NCBI RefSeq assembly: GCF_017306545.1
Contig: NZ_JAFKID010000016.1
Location: 115,613-179,612, forward strand
DNA: 64,000 nucleotides
Source: Mesorhizobium sp.
GTDB lineage: Bacteria; Pseudomonadota; Alphaproteobacteria; Rhizobiales; Rhizobiaceae
Direction: 5' to 3'
Positions 18,611-29,874 of the stretch are shown piece after piece. The notes under the pieces were generated by a model. The model worked only from the letters and a program-made list of their open reading frames with translations. It ran no database searches and was not told the origin of the DNA. Position 1 is the stretch's first letter. Every line of letters starts with the position of its first letter. Both the position numbers and the translations under genes were made by a program.

Positions 18611-18724
18611 GTGGAAATTTGTCGTTTATTTTAGGGCCATCGGCAAGGAAAACTTTTGGCTCCGGCAAGGGGAGGCTTGGCTGCGCCCTGGCCGACAGGA
18701 TCGACCCGCCGGTACGGCAGACAG

Positions 18725-18755
18725 CAAAAAGGCGCGACGAAGCCGCCGCGCCTTT
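18725..18755 (-). terminator. Terminator of the second cspA paralogue
   Basis: On the minus strand, stem AAGGCGCG/CGCGCC with an 10-nt loop is followed by TTTTTGC. Confidence 0.8.
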
Positions 18756-18781
18756 TCAAAAACCGGTGTCTGTGCGGCGCG

Positions 18782-18994
18782 TTATTCGGCGCGCAGGTTG
18801 ACCGCCTTCGGGCCCTTGCCCATGCGGTCCGGCTCGACGTCGAATGTCACCTTCTGGCCATCGACCAGGGTGCGCAGGCCCGATGCCTCGATCGCGGAGA
18901 TGTGGACGAACACATCCTTGGCGCCGCCGTCGGGCGTGATGAAGCCGAAGCCCTTGGTGGTGTTGAAAAATTTTACGGTGCCGGTCTGGGCCAT
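18782..18994 (-). CDS. CspA-family cold-shock protein (copy 2)
   Basis: A 70-residue cold-shock domain (RNP1 KGFGFI, RNP2 VFVHIS), start [11 protein letters not shown], with AAGGAG upstream on the minus strand. Its shared upstream element lies about 170 nt before the ATG, so a long 5' leader is possible, as in cold-inducible csp genes that use leader folding as a thermosensor. Tandem with copy 1, with an independent terminator between them. Confidence 0.95.
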   Translation of the reverse strand: MAQTGTVKFFNTTKGFGFITPDGGAKDVFVHISAIEASGLRTLVDGQKVTFDVEPDRMGKGPKAVNLRAE

Positions 18995-19426
18995 CTGGGA
19001 GAACTCCTTCACCCGTTCAGTCTGTTGGCCTGCCGCCTGGCGTGCAGCAGGTTCGGTGGTGGTTTCGGCGGTCGTGCATTCGCGCACGGTCAAACCCCCC
19101 GCCGAAAGACGGGGCCGTCAGAGATTCACACTTGTCGGGGAAAGGGGCGTTCAAACGTTCCAGTCTCCGGGTCGCAAATGCCCGAACCCTGTATTTATCG
19201 CATGGAAACGCGATTGTTGCAAGATACCCACCGCAGGCCCGCATTCAAGCGCAACCCAACGCAGCATCGGCGTTACGCCTTGGCGTCGGCAAGATCATCG
19301 GCCACGACCGCGGCAAGGATAGGTGCAGGCGAGGGGAGCGGGGCCGGCTCGCCCGGACATTGCATTCGCAGCGGAAATGGCGAGGATTGCGGCATCGGCC
19401 ACAGGCCGCGAGAGGAGACGCCAGCC
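18995..19426. promoter_or_regulatory. 432-bp divergent intergenic region of csp copy 2 and the Kazal-like lipoprotein
   Basis: No credible gene. It holds the presumed long csp leader, including the hairpin-forming CCCCGCC/GACGGGG around 19098-19117. The element shared with csp copy 1 is at 19163-19186 (TTCGGGCATTTGC on the minus strand). Further right is the short upstream region of the lipoprotein gene. Confidence 0.45.
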
Positions 19427-19825
19427 ATGAAACTGCCGGCCGCCATGCTTTCGGGATTTGCCGCGCTCGTGCTTTCGGGCCTGCTCGCCGCCTGCACCGT
19501 CGTGGTTGACGACGGACCGGACTACCGGCCGCCCCGTCCCGAACGGTCCCATGCCTGCACGGCGCACTATGTGCCGGTCTGCGCGCGGCGCGGTCGCGAC
19601 CGCCAGAGTTTCGCCAACAGCTGCATGGCCGAGCGGGCCGGATACCGGGTCGTTCGCCAAGGGTTGTGCCGGGGCGAGTTCGAGAACGGCGGCGACGGAC
19701 AGGCTTTCTGTACCCGCGAATATGCGCCGGTCTGCGCCAGCCGTCGCGGCGAGACGCGGACCTTTCCGAACGCCTGCGAGGCGCGGGCGGCGCGCTGGCG
19801 CGTCGTCGCCAACGGGCCGTGCTGA
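19427..19825 (+). CDS. Lipoprotein with two Kazal-like Cys-rich domains
   Basis: A 132-residue protein with a lipoprotein signal peptide and lipobox LAAC (Cys about 24). Two repeats of about 40 residues follow. Each reads C-x4-Y-(V/A)-PVC, then an FxN-x-C and a final G-x-C. This is the four-Cys version of the Kazal protease-inhibitor/follistatin fold seen in bacterial proteins. The second repeat ends at the last residue of the protein. It would face the periplasm or be surface-exposed. Inhibition of a protease is inferred only from the fold. Confidence 0.75.
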   Translation: MKLPAAMLSGFAALVLSGLLAACTVVVDDGPDYRPPRPERSHACTAHYVPVCARRGRDRQSFANSCMAERAGYRVVRQGLCRGEFENGGDGQAFCTREYAPVCASRRGETRTFPNACEARAARWRVVANGPC

Positions 19826-19998
19826 GAGCCGAAACGGGTCCGTACCGGTCAGCCGGTCTTGCAACGGCCCTCGCCTTGGCTTAGGCCGCCACAAACGCAA
19901 ACAGCCAAGGCAGGTGTGCCATCAGCAGGATACCGCAAAAGCCGGGCAGAGCGGGCGTCAGGGGAGGAAAGCCGCCGGCCGATCCGTACGACCAGCAT

Positions 19999-21633
19999 GT
20001 GCGGCAGGCGCTGGCGCTGCACCAGGCCGGCCGCCTGGCCGATGCCGAGGCGCTGTACCGGCAGGTTCTGGCGGCGCGCGCCGACCATGCGGCCGCCCTG
20101 CATTTTCTTGGGCTGCTGCTGCATCAGTCGGGCCGCAGCGCCGACGGGCTGGCGCTCATGCAGCGCTCCGTCAAGGCGCAACCCGGCAATGTCGATTTCC
20201 TCAACAACCTGGGCACGGCGTTGCGCGATGTCGGCCAGGTGAAGGCGGCGGCCGAGCAGTTCCGCAAGGCGGTTGCGCTCAAGCCCGACCACGGCGCGGC
20301 GCGCGACAATCTGGGCACGGTCGAGAAGCAACTCGGCCGTTTCGAGGCGGCCGAAGCGGTGTTTCGCGGCACGATCGGGCGCAACCCGTTCCACACCCGC
20401 GCCCGGCTCGGGTTGGCCGATACGTTGCAGGAGGCGGGGCGCATCGACAAGGCGCTGGCCGCTTTCGGCGAAGCGCTGACGATCCGCCCGAAGGACGCTG
20501 AACTGCTGCACGGCATGGGCGTGGCGCTGATGGAAAAGGGCGATCTGGCGGGGGCTGCGGATCATTTCCGCCGCGCGCTGGCGATCGATCCCAGTCAGGC
20601 GAAGTCGTGGCAGATGCTGTCGCAGGTCAAGCCGCAGCGCGAGCGTGACGAGGAACTGGCCGCCATGGAGGCCGTGCACGGCCGCGCGCCGGCCGGCAGC
20701 CTGGCGCGCATGCAGCTTTCCTACGGTCTGGGCAAGGCGCACGACGATCTCAAGGACTACGGCCGCGCCTTCGATTTCTTCCTCGAAGGCAATGCCATCC
20801 GCCGCAAGGACATCGCCTATGACGGGGTGAAAACCCGCGCCGAGTTCGAGGCGATGAAGGCGACTTTCACGGCCGAATTCTTTGACAAGCACAGGCCGAG
20901 CGACATTTCAGACGACACGCCGATCTTCGTCGTCGGCATGCCGCGTTCCGGCACGACGCTGATCGAGCAGATCATCGCCAGCCATCCGCAGGTCTACGGC
21001 GCCGGCGAGCTGACCATCCTCAAGACGGCGGTGGGCAAGGGCTTTCCGCTCGACATGAAAGGCGGGTTCCCGGCCGGTATCGCCGCCATGCCGGACAAGG
21101 CCTTCGCCGAGGCGGGGCAGGACTATCTCGCCATGCTGCATACGCGCTATCCGGACTGGCGCCATGTCACCGACAAGATGCCGGGCAACTTCATGCTGAT
21201 CGGCTTCCTGCACCTGATGCTGCCGAAGGCGAAGATCGTGCATTGCGCGCGCAACGCCGTGGCGACGTGCCTGTCCATCTTCAAGACCAATTTCCGCGGC
21301 GACGGCCATCTCTACAGTTACGACCTCGAGGAACTGGCCGATTTCCACAACCTCTACACCGACATGATGCGACACTGGCAGGCGGTGCTGCCGGGCGTCG
21401 TGCATGACGTTCGCTACGAGGATTTCGTCGCCGACCAGGAAGCCGAGACGCGCGCGCTGATCGACTGGCTCGGCCTGCCGTGGAACGACGCCGTGCTGGC
21501 CTTCCACAAGGCCGACCGGCAGGTGCGCACGGCGTCCGCCGCGCAGGTGCGCCAGCCCATGTACAAGGGTTCGGTAGACCTTTGGACGCGCTACGGCGAC
21601 AAGCTCGAGCCGCTGATCGAGCGGCTGACGTAA
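19999..21633 (+). CDS. TPR-repeat sulfotransferase
   Basis: A 544-residue two-domain protein. The N-terminal half (about 1-235) is a run of tetratricopeptide repeats (ALHQAGRLADAEALYRQVL and similar). The C-terminal half is a PAPS-dependent sulfotransferase with the 5'-phosphosulfate loop FVVGMPRSGTTLIEQIIAS (about 310-328) and the later KMPGNFMLIGFLHLMLPKAKIVH. The reaction would be sulfation of an unknown acceptor. The start is uncertain: the frame opens at 19885 without an ATG, and GTG 19999 is the first usual start but lacks a close ribosome-binding site. It overlaps the convergent DUF1428 gene by 43 nt. Confidence 0.85.
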   Translation: MRQALALHQAGRLADAEALYRQVLAARADHAAALHFLGLLLHQSGRSADGLALMQRSVKAQPGNVDFLNNLGTALRDVGQVKAAAEQFRKAVALKPDHGAARDNLGTVEKQLGRFEAAEAVFRGTIGRNPFHTRARLGLADTLQEAGRIDKALAAFGEALTIRPKDAELLHGMGVALMEKGDLAGAADHFRRALAIDPSQAKSWQMLSQVKPQRERDEELAAMEAVHGRAPAGSLARMQLSYGLGKAHDDLKDYGRAFDFFLEGNAIRRKDIAYDGVKTRAEFEAMKATFTAEFFDKHRPSDISDDTPIFVVGMPRSGTTLIEQIIASHPQVYGAGELTILKTAVGKGFPLDMKGGFPAGIAAMPDKAFAEAGQDYLAMLHTRYPDWRHVTDKMPGNFMLIGFLHLMLPKAKIVHCARNAVATCLSIFKTNFRGDGHLYSYDLEELADFHNLYTDMMRHWQAVLPGVVHDVRYEDFVADQEAETRALIDWLGLPWNDAVLAFHKADRQVRTASAAQVRQPMYKGSVDLWTRYGDKLEPLIERLT

Positions 21634-22064
21634 GGCTTTCTCGAATGGGAGGAGGGCGACGGCGCACTTCCGGCCGACGCAAGACCGACCGTCTCCCACC
21701 CGGATGAGGGCTGTAGCTGCATGAACGGCTCGAAGCCGCCGTAGATCATGCGCTTGCCGTCGAAGGGCGCGTTGTCCATGCTGCCTTTGAGGCGCGGGTC
21801 GGCCATCACTTTCTTGAGGATGGCGTCGCGGTCCTTTCGCGATGGATAGGTTATCCAGGAAAACACCACCACCTCGTCGTCCTTCGCCTGCACGGCGCGC
21901 GGGAACGACGTCAGATCGCCATAGGGCACGTCGTCGCCGATGCATTCGGCATAGGCCAGCGCCCCGTGCTCCATCCAGACCGAGCCGGCAAGCCGGGCCA
22001 TGTCCTTATAGGTTTCCAGATTGGCCTTGGGCACGGCGAGAACGAAACCGTCGACATAGGACAT
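21591..22064 (-). CDS. DUF1428 protein with an extended C-terminus
   Basis: The first 115 or so residues are a standard DUF1428 protein (start MSYVDGFVLAVPKANLETY; WMEHGALAYAECIGDD; FDGKRMIYGGFEPF). Family members normally end just after the GGFEPF motif. Here the frame continues about 40 residues (Ser/Pro-rich) into the convergent sulfotransferase gene, overlapping its last 43 nt. The extension looks like read-through after loss of the ancestral stop. Function unknown; dimeric alpha-beta barrel fold expected. AAGGAGG precedes the ATG. Confidence 0.8.
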   Translation of the reverse strand: MSYVDGFVLAVPKANLETYKDMARLAGSVWMEHGALAYAECIGDDVPYGDLTSFPRAVQAKDDEVVVFSWITYPSRKDRDAILKKVMADPRLKGSMDNAPFDGKRMIYGGFEPFMQLQPSSGWETVGLASAGSAPSPSSHSRKPYVSRSISGSSLSP

Positions 22065-22159
22065 GAAAGCCTCCTTTGATGAAAGGGAAGCCGCCGGGCT
22101 GGCAGGGAAGCGCGCCCGGCGGCGGGTTGGCCGGCTTTCAGATCCGCCGGCCTTTTCCG

Positions 22160-22597
22160 TCAGCTTTTGCGGACCGGGGCATTCATCGCCCAGTCGACGC
22201 CGAAGGGATCGCGCAGCGCGCCCCAGCGATCGCCCCAGAACATCACTTGAAGCGGCGTCGTGACCTCGCAGCCGGCATCGACGGCGCGCTGCCACCACTG
22301 GTCGATGGTCTCGTCGGTGAGGTGAAGCTGCATGGTGCAGGCCTGCACCGGCTTCGCCGGATGGCCGTGTTCGGGATAGAAGTCGCCCAGCATCAGGCTG
22401 GAGCCGTTGATATAGAGGTGGATGTGCATGGTGCGGCCCTGCTCGTCCGGCGGGACGATGAAGACCTGCTCGGCGCCGAAGGCTTTCTTGTAGAATTCGG
22501 CCGCCTTGGTTGCGCCATCGATGCCGAGATAGGGCGTCAAACCACCGAGGACTTTCGGCATCGCGGGGGCTGTGGGCTCTGCGGTCGTGTCGTTCAT
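22160..22597 (-). CDS. VOC-family protein, PhnB-like
   Basis: A 145-residue glyoxalase/bleomycin-resistance-fold protein of the PhnB type: LTPYLGIDGATKAAEFYKKAFGAE at the N-terminus, MHIHLYINGSSLMLGD in the middle, MFWGDRWGALRDPFGVDWAM at the end. These proteins bind metal or small ligands, but specific activity cannot be assigned. It is upstream of and co-oriented with the DUF1428 gene (95-nt gap); such pairs are common in rhizobia. Confidence 0.85.
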   Translation of the reverse strand: MNDTTAEPTAPAMPKVLGGLTPYLGIDGATKAAEFYKKAFGAEQVFIVPPDEQGRTMHIHLYINGSSLMLGDFYPEHGHPAKPVQACTMQLHLTDETIDQWWQRAVDAGCEVTTPLQVMFWGDRWGALRDPFGVDWAMNAPVRKS

Positions 22598-22810
22598 CCT
22601 GATCTCCCTTCATGGAATGACATACATGGCGGATAGGCCTAGGACGGACGGAACCATGCGGTTCCGACATGGCCGGGCGATTTTTCCTTATTTTTTCCCG
22701 GCCTGGTTCTTTCGTCTCTGGTCCGGCGTTTTTCACAGGTCTGCCATTGACATCGAGTGCCTGCAAATTATGCACGGCCTGTACATTTAGCAGCTGTTTC
22801 AGAGGATCTC

Positions 22811-24076
22811 ATGACAGAAGCCAGTCTTCTCGACCACGCGCTTGTCCGGCTGGACGAGGCCGCCGCCCATCTCAACATCGACGCGGACGTGATCGAGAAA
22901 CTGAAATATCCGCGAGAAACGACCAAGGTGCGGCTGATGATCCGCATGGACGACGGCTCGCGAAAATCCTTCATCGCGTGGCGCTGCCGTTATGACGACA
23001 CGCGCGGCCCGACCAAGGGCGGCATCCGCTACCATCCCGACGCGACCGAGGACGAGGTCGAGACGCTGGCATTCTGGATGACGTTCAAGTGCGCGGTGAT
23101 GAACCTGCCTTACGGCGGCGGCAAGGGCGCCGTGCAGGTCGATCCCCGCCAGCTTTCCAAGGCTGAACTGGAGCGGCTGTCGCGCTCCTACGTCAAGGCG
23201 TTCGCGCGTATCATCGGGCCGGACCGCGATATCCCCGCGCCGGACGTCTACACCAACGCCATGATCATGGGCTGGATGGAAGACGAGTATTCGCAGATCG
23301 TCGGCCAGTCTTCGCCCGCCGTCATCACCGGCAAGCCGATCGCGCTCGGCGGCTCGCTCGGGAGGGGCGACGCCACGGCGCGCGGCGGCTATTACTTGGT
23401 GCGCCATCTGGCGGCGGATCTCGGCCTTGGCGACGCGATGCGGGTGGCGATCCAGGGCTTCGGCAATGCCGGGCAGCACATCGCCAATCTGCTCGCGGCG
23501 GACGGCCACAAGATCGTCGCGGTTTCGGATTCGCAAGGCGCGGTCTACGCCCCCAACGGCCTGCATGTCGATCTGCTGCTGAAAGCCAAGGCGGACGGGC
23601 ATTCCGTTGCCTCGACGATCGGACAGGGCGGCCATGAGCAACTCGACGCCGACAAACTCGTCGGGGTCGATTGCGACCTGCTGGTGCCTTCGGCGCTGGA
23701 AAACATGATCCACGAGAACAACGCCGGCTCAGTGAAGGCCAAGCTGGTGCTCGAACTGGCCAATGGGCCGATCACAACCGAGGCCGACGAAATTCTGGCG
23801 AAGAACGGAACCGTCGTCCTGCCGGACATTCTGGCGAATGCCGGCGGCGTCACGGTTTCCTATTTCGAGTGGGTGCAGAACCGGCAGGGCTTCTACTGGA
23901 CGCTGGAGGAAATCCACGACCGGCTGCGCACCATCATGGAGCGCGAGGGCCGCGCCATCTGGAATCTGGGGCGCGAAAAGAAGATCTCGGTGCGCACCGC
24001 AGCCTATGTGCATGCGTTGGGCCGGCTGGCCGAGGCCATCGAGGCGCACGGCACGCAGAACTTCTTCGTGAGCTGA
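22811..24076 (+). CDS. Glu/Leu/Phe/Val dehydrogenase family, probable glutamate dehydrogenase
   Basis: Oxidative deamination of an amino acid, probably glutamate, with NAD(P). The 421 residues match hexameric GDHs. Seen: GPTKGGIRYHPD, KCAVMNLPYGGGKGAVQVDP with the catalytic Lys, APDVYTNAMIMGWMEDEYS, the Rossmann loop GFGNAGQHIANLL near 220, and PDILANAGGVTVSYFEWVQN near 350. The ATG at 22811 follows AGAGGAT. A hairpin terminator candidate lies just after the stop. The cofactor preference is not certain from sequence. Confidence 0.9.
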   Translation: MTEASLLDHALVRLDEAAAHLNIDADVIEKLKYPRETTKVRLMIRMDDGSRKSFIAWRCRYDDTRGPTKGGIRYHPDATEDEVETLAFWMTFKCAVMNLPYGGGKGAVQVDPRQLSKAELERLSRSYVKAFARIIGPDRDIPAPDVYTNAMIMGWMEDEYSQIVGQSSPAVITGKPIALGGSLGRGDATARGGYYLVRHLAADLGLGDAMRVAIQGFGNAGQHIANLLAADGHKIVAVSDSQGAVYAPNGLHVDLLLKAKADGHSVASTIGQGGHEQLDADKLVGVDCDLLVPSALENMIHENNAGSVKAKLVLELANGPITTEADEILAKNGTVVLPDILANAGGVTVSYFEWVQNRQGFYWTLEEIHDRLRTIMEREGRAIWNLGREKKISVRTAAYVHALGRLAEAIEAHGTQNFFVS

Positions 24077-24082
24077 CGAGAT

Positions 24083-24114
24083 GCCCGGATGGGGGCTTCC
24101 TCATCCGGGCTTGT
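24083..24114 (+). terminator. Terminator candidate after the dehydrogenase gene
   Basis: Stem GCCCGGAT/ATCCGGGC (24083-24090 and 24103-24110) followed by a weak TTGT run. Confidence 0.5.
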
Positions 24115-24234
24115 CGGCTGGCCCGTCCGCGGCGTCGGTCGGCGGTGCTTTCGCCGGACCGATGCCGCTTCGGCAAGCGGGAGTGACGAAAACCGGCGGC
24201 AATAACCTGTCCGCACAAGATCTATGGTCGCGCG

Positions 24235-24834
24235 CTATTTCCTTGTCTGCGGATAGATCGTCTCGCCGCGCTTCAGCATGGCGACGAAAGCGGCGATTTT
24301 CTTGACACGGCCGGCTTCGGTCTTGATCTGGTGCATGCGGAAGGCCAGCGCGAAACGGTTCTGCGCGCTCAGGGTCGCCAGCATGGCCCTTGCATCCGGC
24401 TCGGCATCGATCGCCGCCTGAAGATCATCGGGGATCGTCATGTTCCTGCCGCTGGCATAGGCGCGATCCCAGCGCCCGTCGGCCTTGGCGGCTTCGACCT
24501 GGCGCAAGCCGTGCTCCGTCATCCGCCCCTCTTCGACAAGGCGGGCGACATTGTCGACGTTGATCTTGCTCCAGGTGCTCTTCCTGCCGCGCGGCGTATA
24601 GCGTTGCAGGAAACTCCGGTCGTCATGACCCTTGCGGATGGCGTCGATCCATCCCCAGCACAGCGCGACGTCGATGGCTTCCGCGGGTGTGATGGATTCG
24701 AGGCCCGAGCTTACCTTATGGACCTTGATCCAGACTTCGGGCTCCCTGTCGTGGTGCTTGCCGAGCCAGGCATAAAACGCGGCAGCGTCGGCAAACTCAT
24801 GGACCCTGGACGGATCGACATTGACTGGCGCCAT
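24235..24834 (-). CDS. YdeI-family protein
   Basis: A 199-residue protein of the YdeI/OmpD-associated family: FYAWLGKHHDREPEVWIKVHK, AIDVALCWGWIDAIRKGHD, FLQRYTPRGRKSTWSKINVDN are family hallmarks. The C-terminal TLSAQNRFALAFRMHQIKT is also typical. In some bacteria members protect against antimicrobial peptides, but the mechanism is not settled. It is 23 nt downstream of uvrB in the same orientation, so it may be co-transcribed. Confidence 0.85.
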   Translation of the reverse strand: MAPVNVDPSRVHEFADAAAFYAWLGKHHDREPEVWIKVHKVSSGLESITPAEAIDVALCWGWIDAIRKGHDDRSFLQRYTPRGRKSTWSKINVDNVARLVEEGRMTEHGLRQVEAAKADGRWDRAYASGRNMTIPDDLQAAIDAEPDARAMLATLSAQNRFALAFRMHQIKTEAGRVKKIAAFVAMLKRGETIYPQTRK

Positions 24835-24857
24835 GGGGAGGCTCTCACGCGACTGGG

Positions 24858-28034
<3,177 letters not shown>

Positions 28035-28224
28035 GCGCAGAATATGGGTGGAGTCCGGGCAAATGGAAAGAGCCGAGTGGACCGGCCGAGGCGGCGTCGC
28101 GCCTCTTCCTGACAGAAGGCTGTCAGCAGAAGGCGGCAGGTTCGGGGGCGACTGCGGAATCTGCCGCAGCCTGCTTCACCACCGGTCGGCGACGGTTTAA
28201 CACAGGCAAAAATCCGGGCGCTTC

Positions 28225-29400
28225 GTGTCGAATTTTCCGCTTTCCTATAAGCTTTCCTGGCTGCCACGCTTTTTGTGGCCGTCGCTGGCCGGCGGTCGGA
28301 CGGATTTCGCCGCGCGACAGGCCGAGTGGAGCGAGCCGGCGCCCCGCCATACAGCGCGGCTGGTGTTCGTCGGCGACCTTTCTGCCGTGGCGAACCGAAC
28401 CGCGCCGACCGTCGATCCGGCCCTTCGCGACCTCTTTGCTTCGGCCGATCTCGTCGTCGGCAATTGCGAGAGCCCGGTGGTCGAGCGGCCGCGCTTCGGG
28501 TTCGGCACGCGGCTGGGCATCCGCCATGCCATGACCGCGCGGTTTCTCGGCGAGGTGCTGGATACGGCCGGAATCGACAGGCGAAAGCTCGTCCTGTCGC
28601 TTGCCAACAATCACGCTCTCGATCAGGGGGCGGACGGTTTTGGGGAGACGCTGGCGGCGCTTGGCGGCCTTGGCATCCGGGTCATCGGATTGGCGGGCGA
28701 ACCGCTGGCGAGGGTTGTCCTTCCCTCGGCATCGTTCCAGGCTCAATATCGTCGAGGCCCCCCCACCCCTACCCCCTCCCCACGAGGGGGAGGGGAACTT
28801 GGGTGCGGCAGCTTCCCCTTCCCCTTGTGGGGAGGGGGTAGGGGTGAGGGGGCGCTGACAGTCGGATTTATGGCTTTCACCCAATGGCGTAATGCCCGCG
28901 CGTGCGATTTCGCCGGGCGGGTCGGCATGACGGCCGATCCGGCGTCATGGCCGCGCGAGACGGTACAGGATTGCGACCTGCTTTGCGCCGTGCCGCACTG
29001 GGATTGGGAGTTCCGTCATTTCCCGCGAGCCGAGACCCGGACGCTGGCGCAGCGTCTGGTGCAAGCCGGGGCCGGGCTGATCGTCGGCGGTCATGCCCAT
29101 GTCGTGCAGCCGCTCGAGCGCTTCGGCAATGCGCTGGTCGCCTACGGGCTGGGCGATTTCCTCGGCACCGCCTTTTCCCGCCAGCCGTGGCCTGGGCGGA
29201 TCGGCGCCGTGCTCGCCGTGAACGTCAGTCTCGACGAGGCTACGCGCGGCCGGATCGCCGGCTACCGGCTCGATCCCTTCTTCCGCTTGCGTGAGGGCGA
29301 GCGCGAACGTCTGGTGCCGATCGAGGCGTTGGACGGGCGATTGCGCGGCAAGGTCGAACGCCGACTTGCGACCGTCCTGGGGCGCGACGACGCGGCATGA
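28225..29400 (+). CDS. CapA-family (poly-gamma-glutamate capsule type) metallophosphoesterase-like protein
   Basis: A 391-residue CapA-fold protein: RLVFVGDLSAV, VVGNCESPVV, LSLANNHALDQGADGFGETLAAL, PHWDWEFRHFP and IVGGHAHVVQPLERFG are the family motifs in order. A segment of about 40 residues (about 172-211, Pro/Gly-rich, PTPTPSPRGGGE and WGGGRGEGA) interrupts the sequence before LTVGFMAFTQW and is encoded by a palindromic repeat. The start is a GTG. CapA proteins are linked to polyglutamate export or phosphoesterase activity; the role here is unproven. Confidence 0.85.
   Translation: MSNFPLSYKLSWLPRFLWPSLAGGRTDFAARQAEWSEPAPRHTARLVFVGDLSAVANRTAPTVDPALRDLFASADLVVGNCESPVVERPRFGFGTRLGIRHAMTARFLGEVLDTAGIDRRKLVLSLANNHALDQGADGFGETLAALGGLGIRVIGLAGEPLARVVLPSASFQAQYRRGPPTPTPSPRGGGELGCGSFPFPLWGGGRGEGALTVGFMAFTQWRNARACDFAGRVGMTADPASWPRETVQDCDLLCAVPHWDWEFRHFPRAETRTLAQRLVQAGAGLIVGGHAHVVQPLERFGNALVAYGLGDFLGTAFSRQPWPGRIGAVLAVNVSLDEATRGRIAGYRLDPFFRLREGERERLVPIEALDGRLRGKVERRLATVLGRDDAA
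28758..28852. repeat. Palindromic repeat element read in frame inside the capA-like gene
   Basis: Arms of about 25 bp, CCACCCCTACCCCCTCCCCAC at the left with its near-exact complement ending TAGGGGTGAGGGGG at the right, enclose a second inverted pair (GGGGGAGGGG and CCCCTTCCCC). It differs from the uvrB element, so it is a second repeat family. Confidence 0.75.
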
Positions 29401-29434
29401 CGGTTGCGTCTGCCGGCACTTATCGGGGGATGCT

Positions 29435-29716
29435 CTAGCCGAAGCGCAGCTTCAGCCCGACGATCGCGGCGATGAACAGGAAGGAGACGCCATTGGAGAG
29501 GATCACCGGTAGCGAGCCGATGGCGAGGCCATAGATAATCCACAGGAACACGCCCGATGCCAGCGTCGCGGTGGTTGCCAGGGAAATATCCCTCGCCTGG
29601 CGCTCGCGCAGGATTTTCGCGATCTGCGGCAGCCACGCGAAGGTGGTGATGCACGCGGCGATCGAGCCGACGACTTCGAACAGCGGATGCAAGGCAGCGA
29701 CTTTCTGAAAAGGCAC
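29435..29716 (-). CDS. SemiSWEET family sugar transporter
   Basis: A 93-residue membrane protein with three transmembrane helices: EVVGSIAACITTFAWLPQ with the PQ-loop motif near residue 30, ISLATTATLASGVFLWIIYGLAI, and LPVILSNGVSFLFIAAIVGLKL. SemiSWEETs dimerise to form a sugar-conducting pore. The start is probably GTG 29716; a TTG at 29692 is an alternative, and neither has a clear ribosome-binding site. Substrate unknown. Confidence 0.85.
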   Translation of the reverse strand: MPFQKVAALHPLFEVVGSIAACITTFAWLPQIAKILRERQARDISLATTATLASGVFLWIIYGLAIGSLPVILSNGVSFLFIAAIVGLKLRFG

Positions 29717-29874
29717 GTATGGTGCTGTGCGCGCTATGCCAGATTTCCCGATTCCTGTGAAGCGGCGGCGGAGCGCTGGACCAATCGAAGCGGCGCATTC
29801 CTAGCCGCCCCGGCGCGGCGCTATGGCCTTTGCGCCGGCCGCAGGCTATCGGTTGCGAGCGGGGAGGGAGGCGC

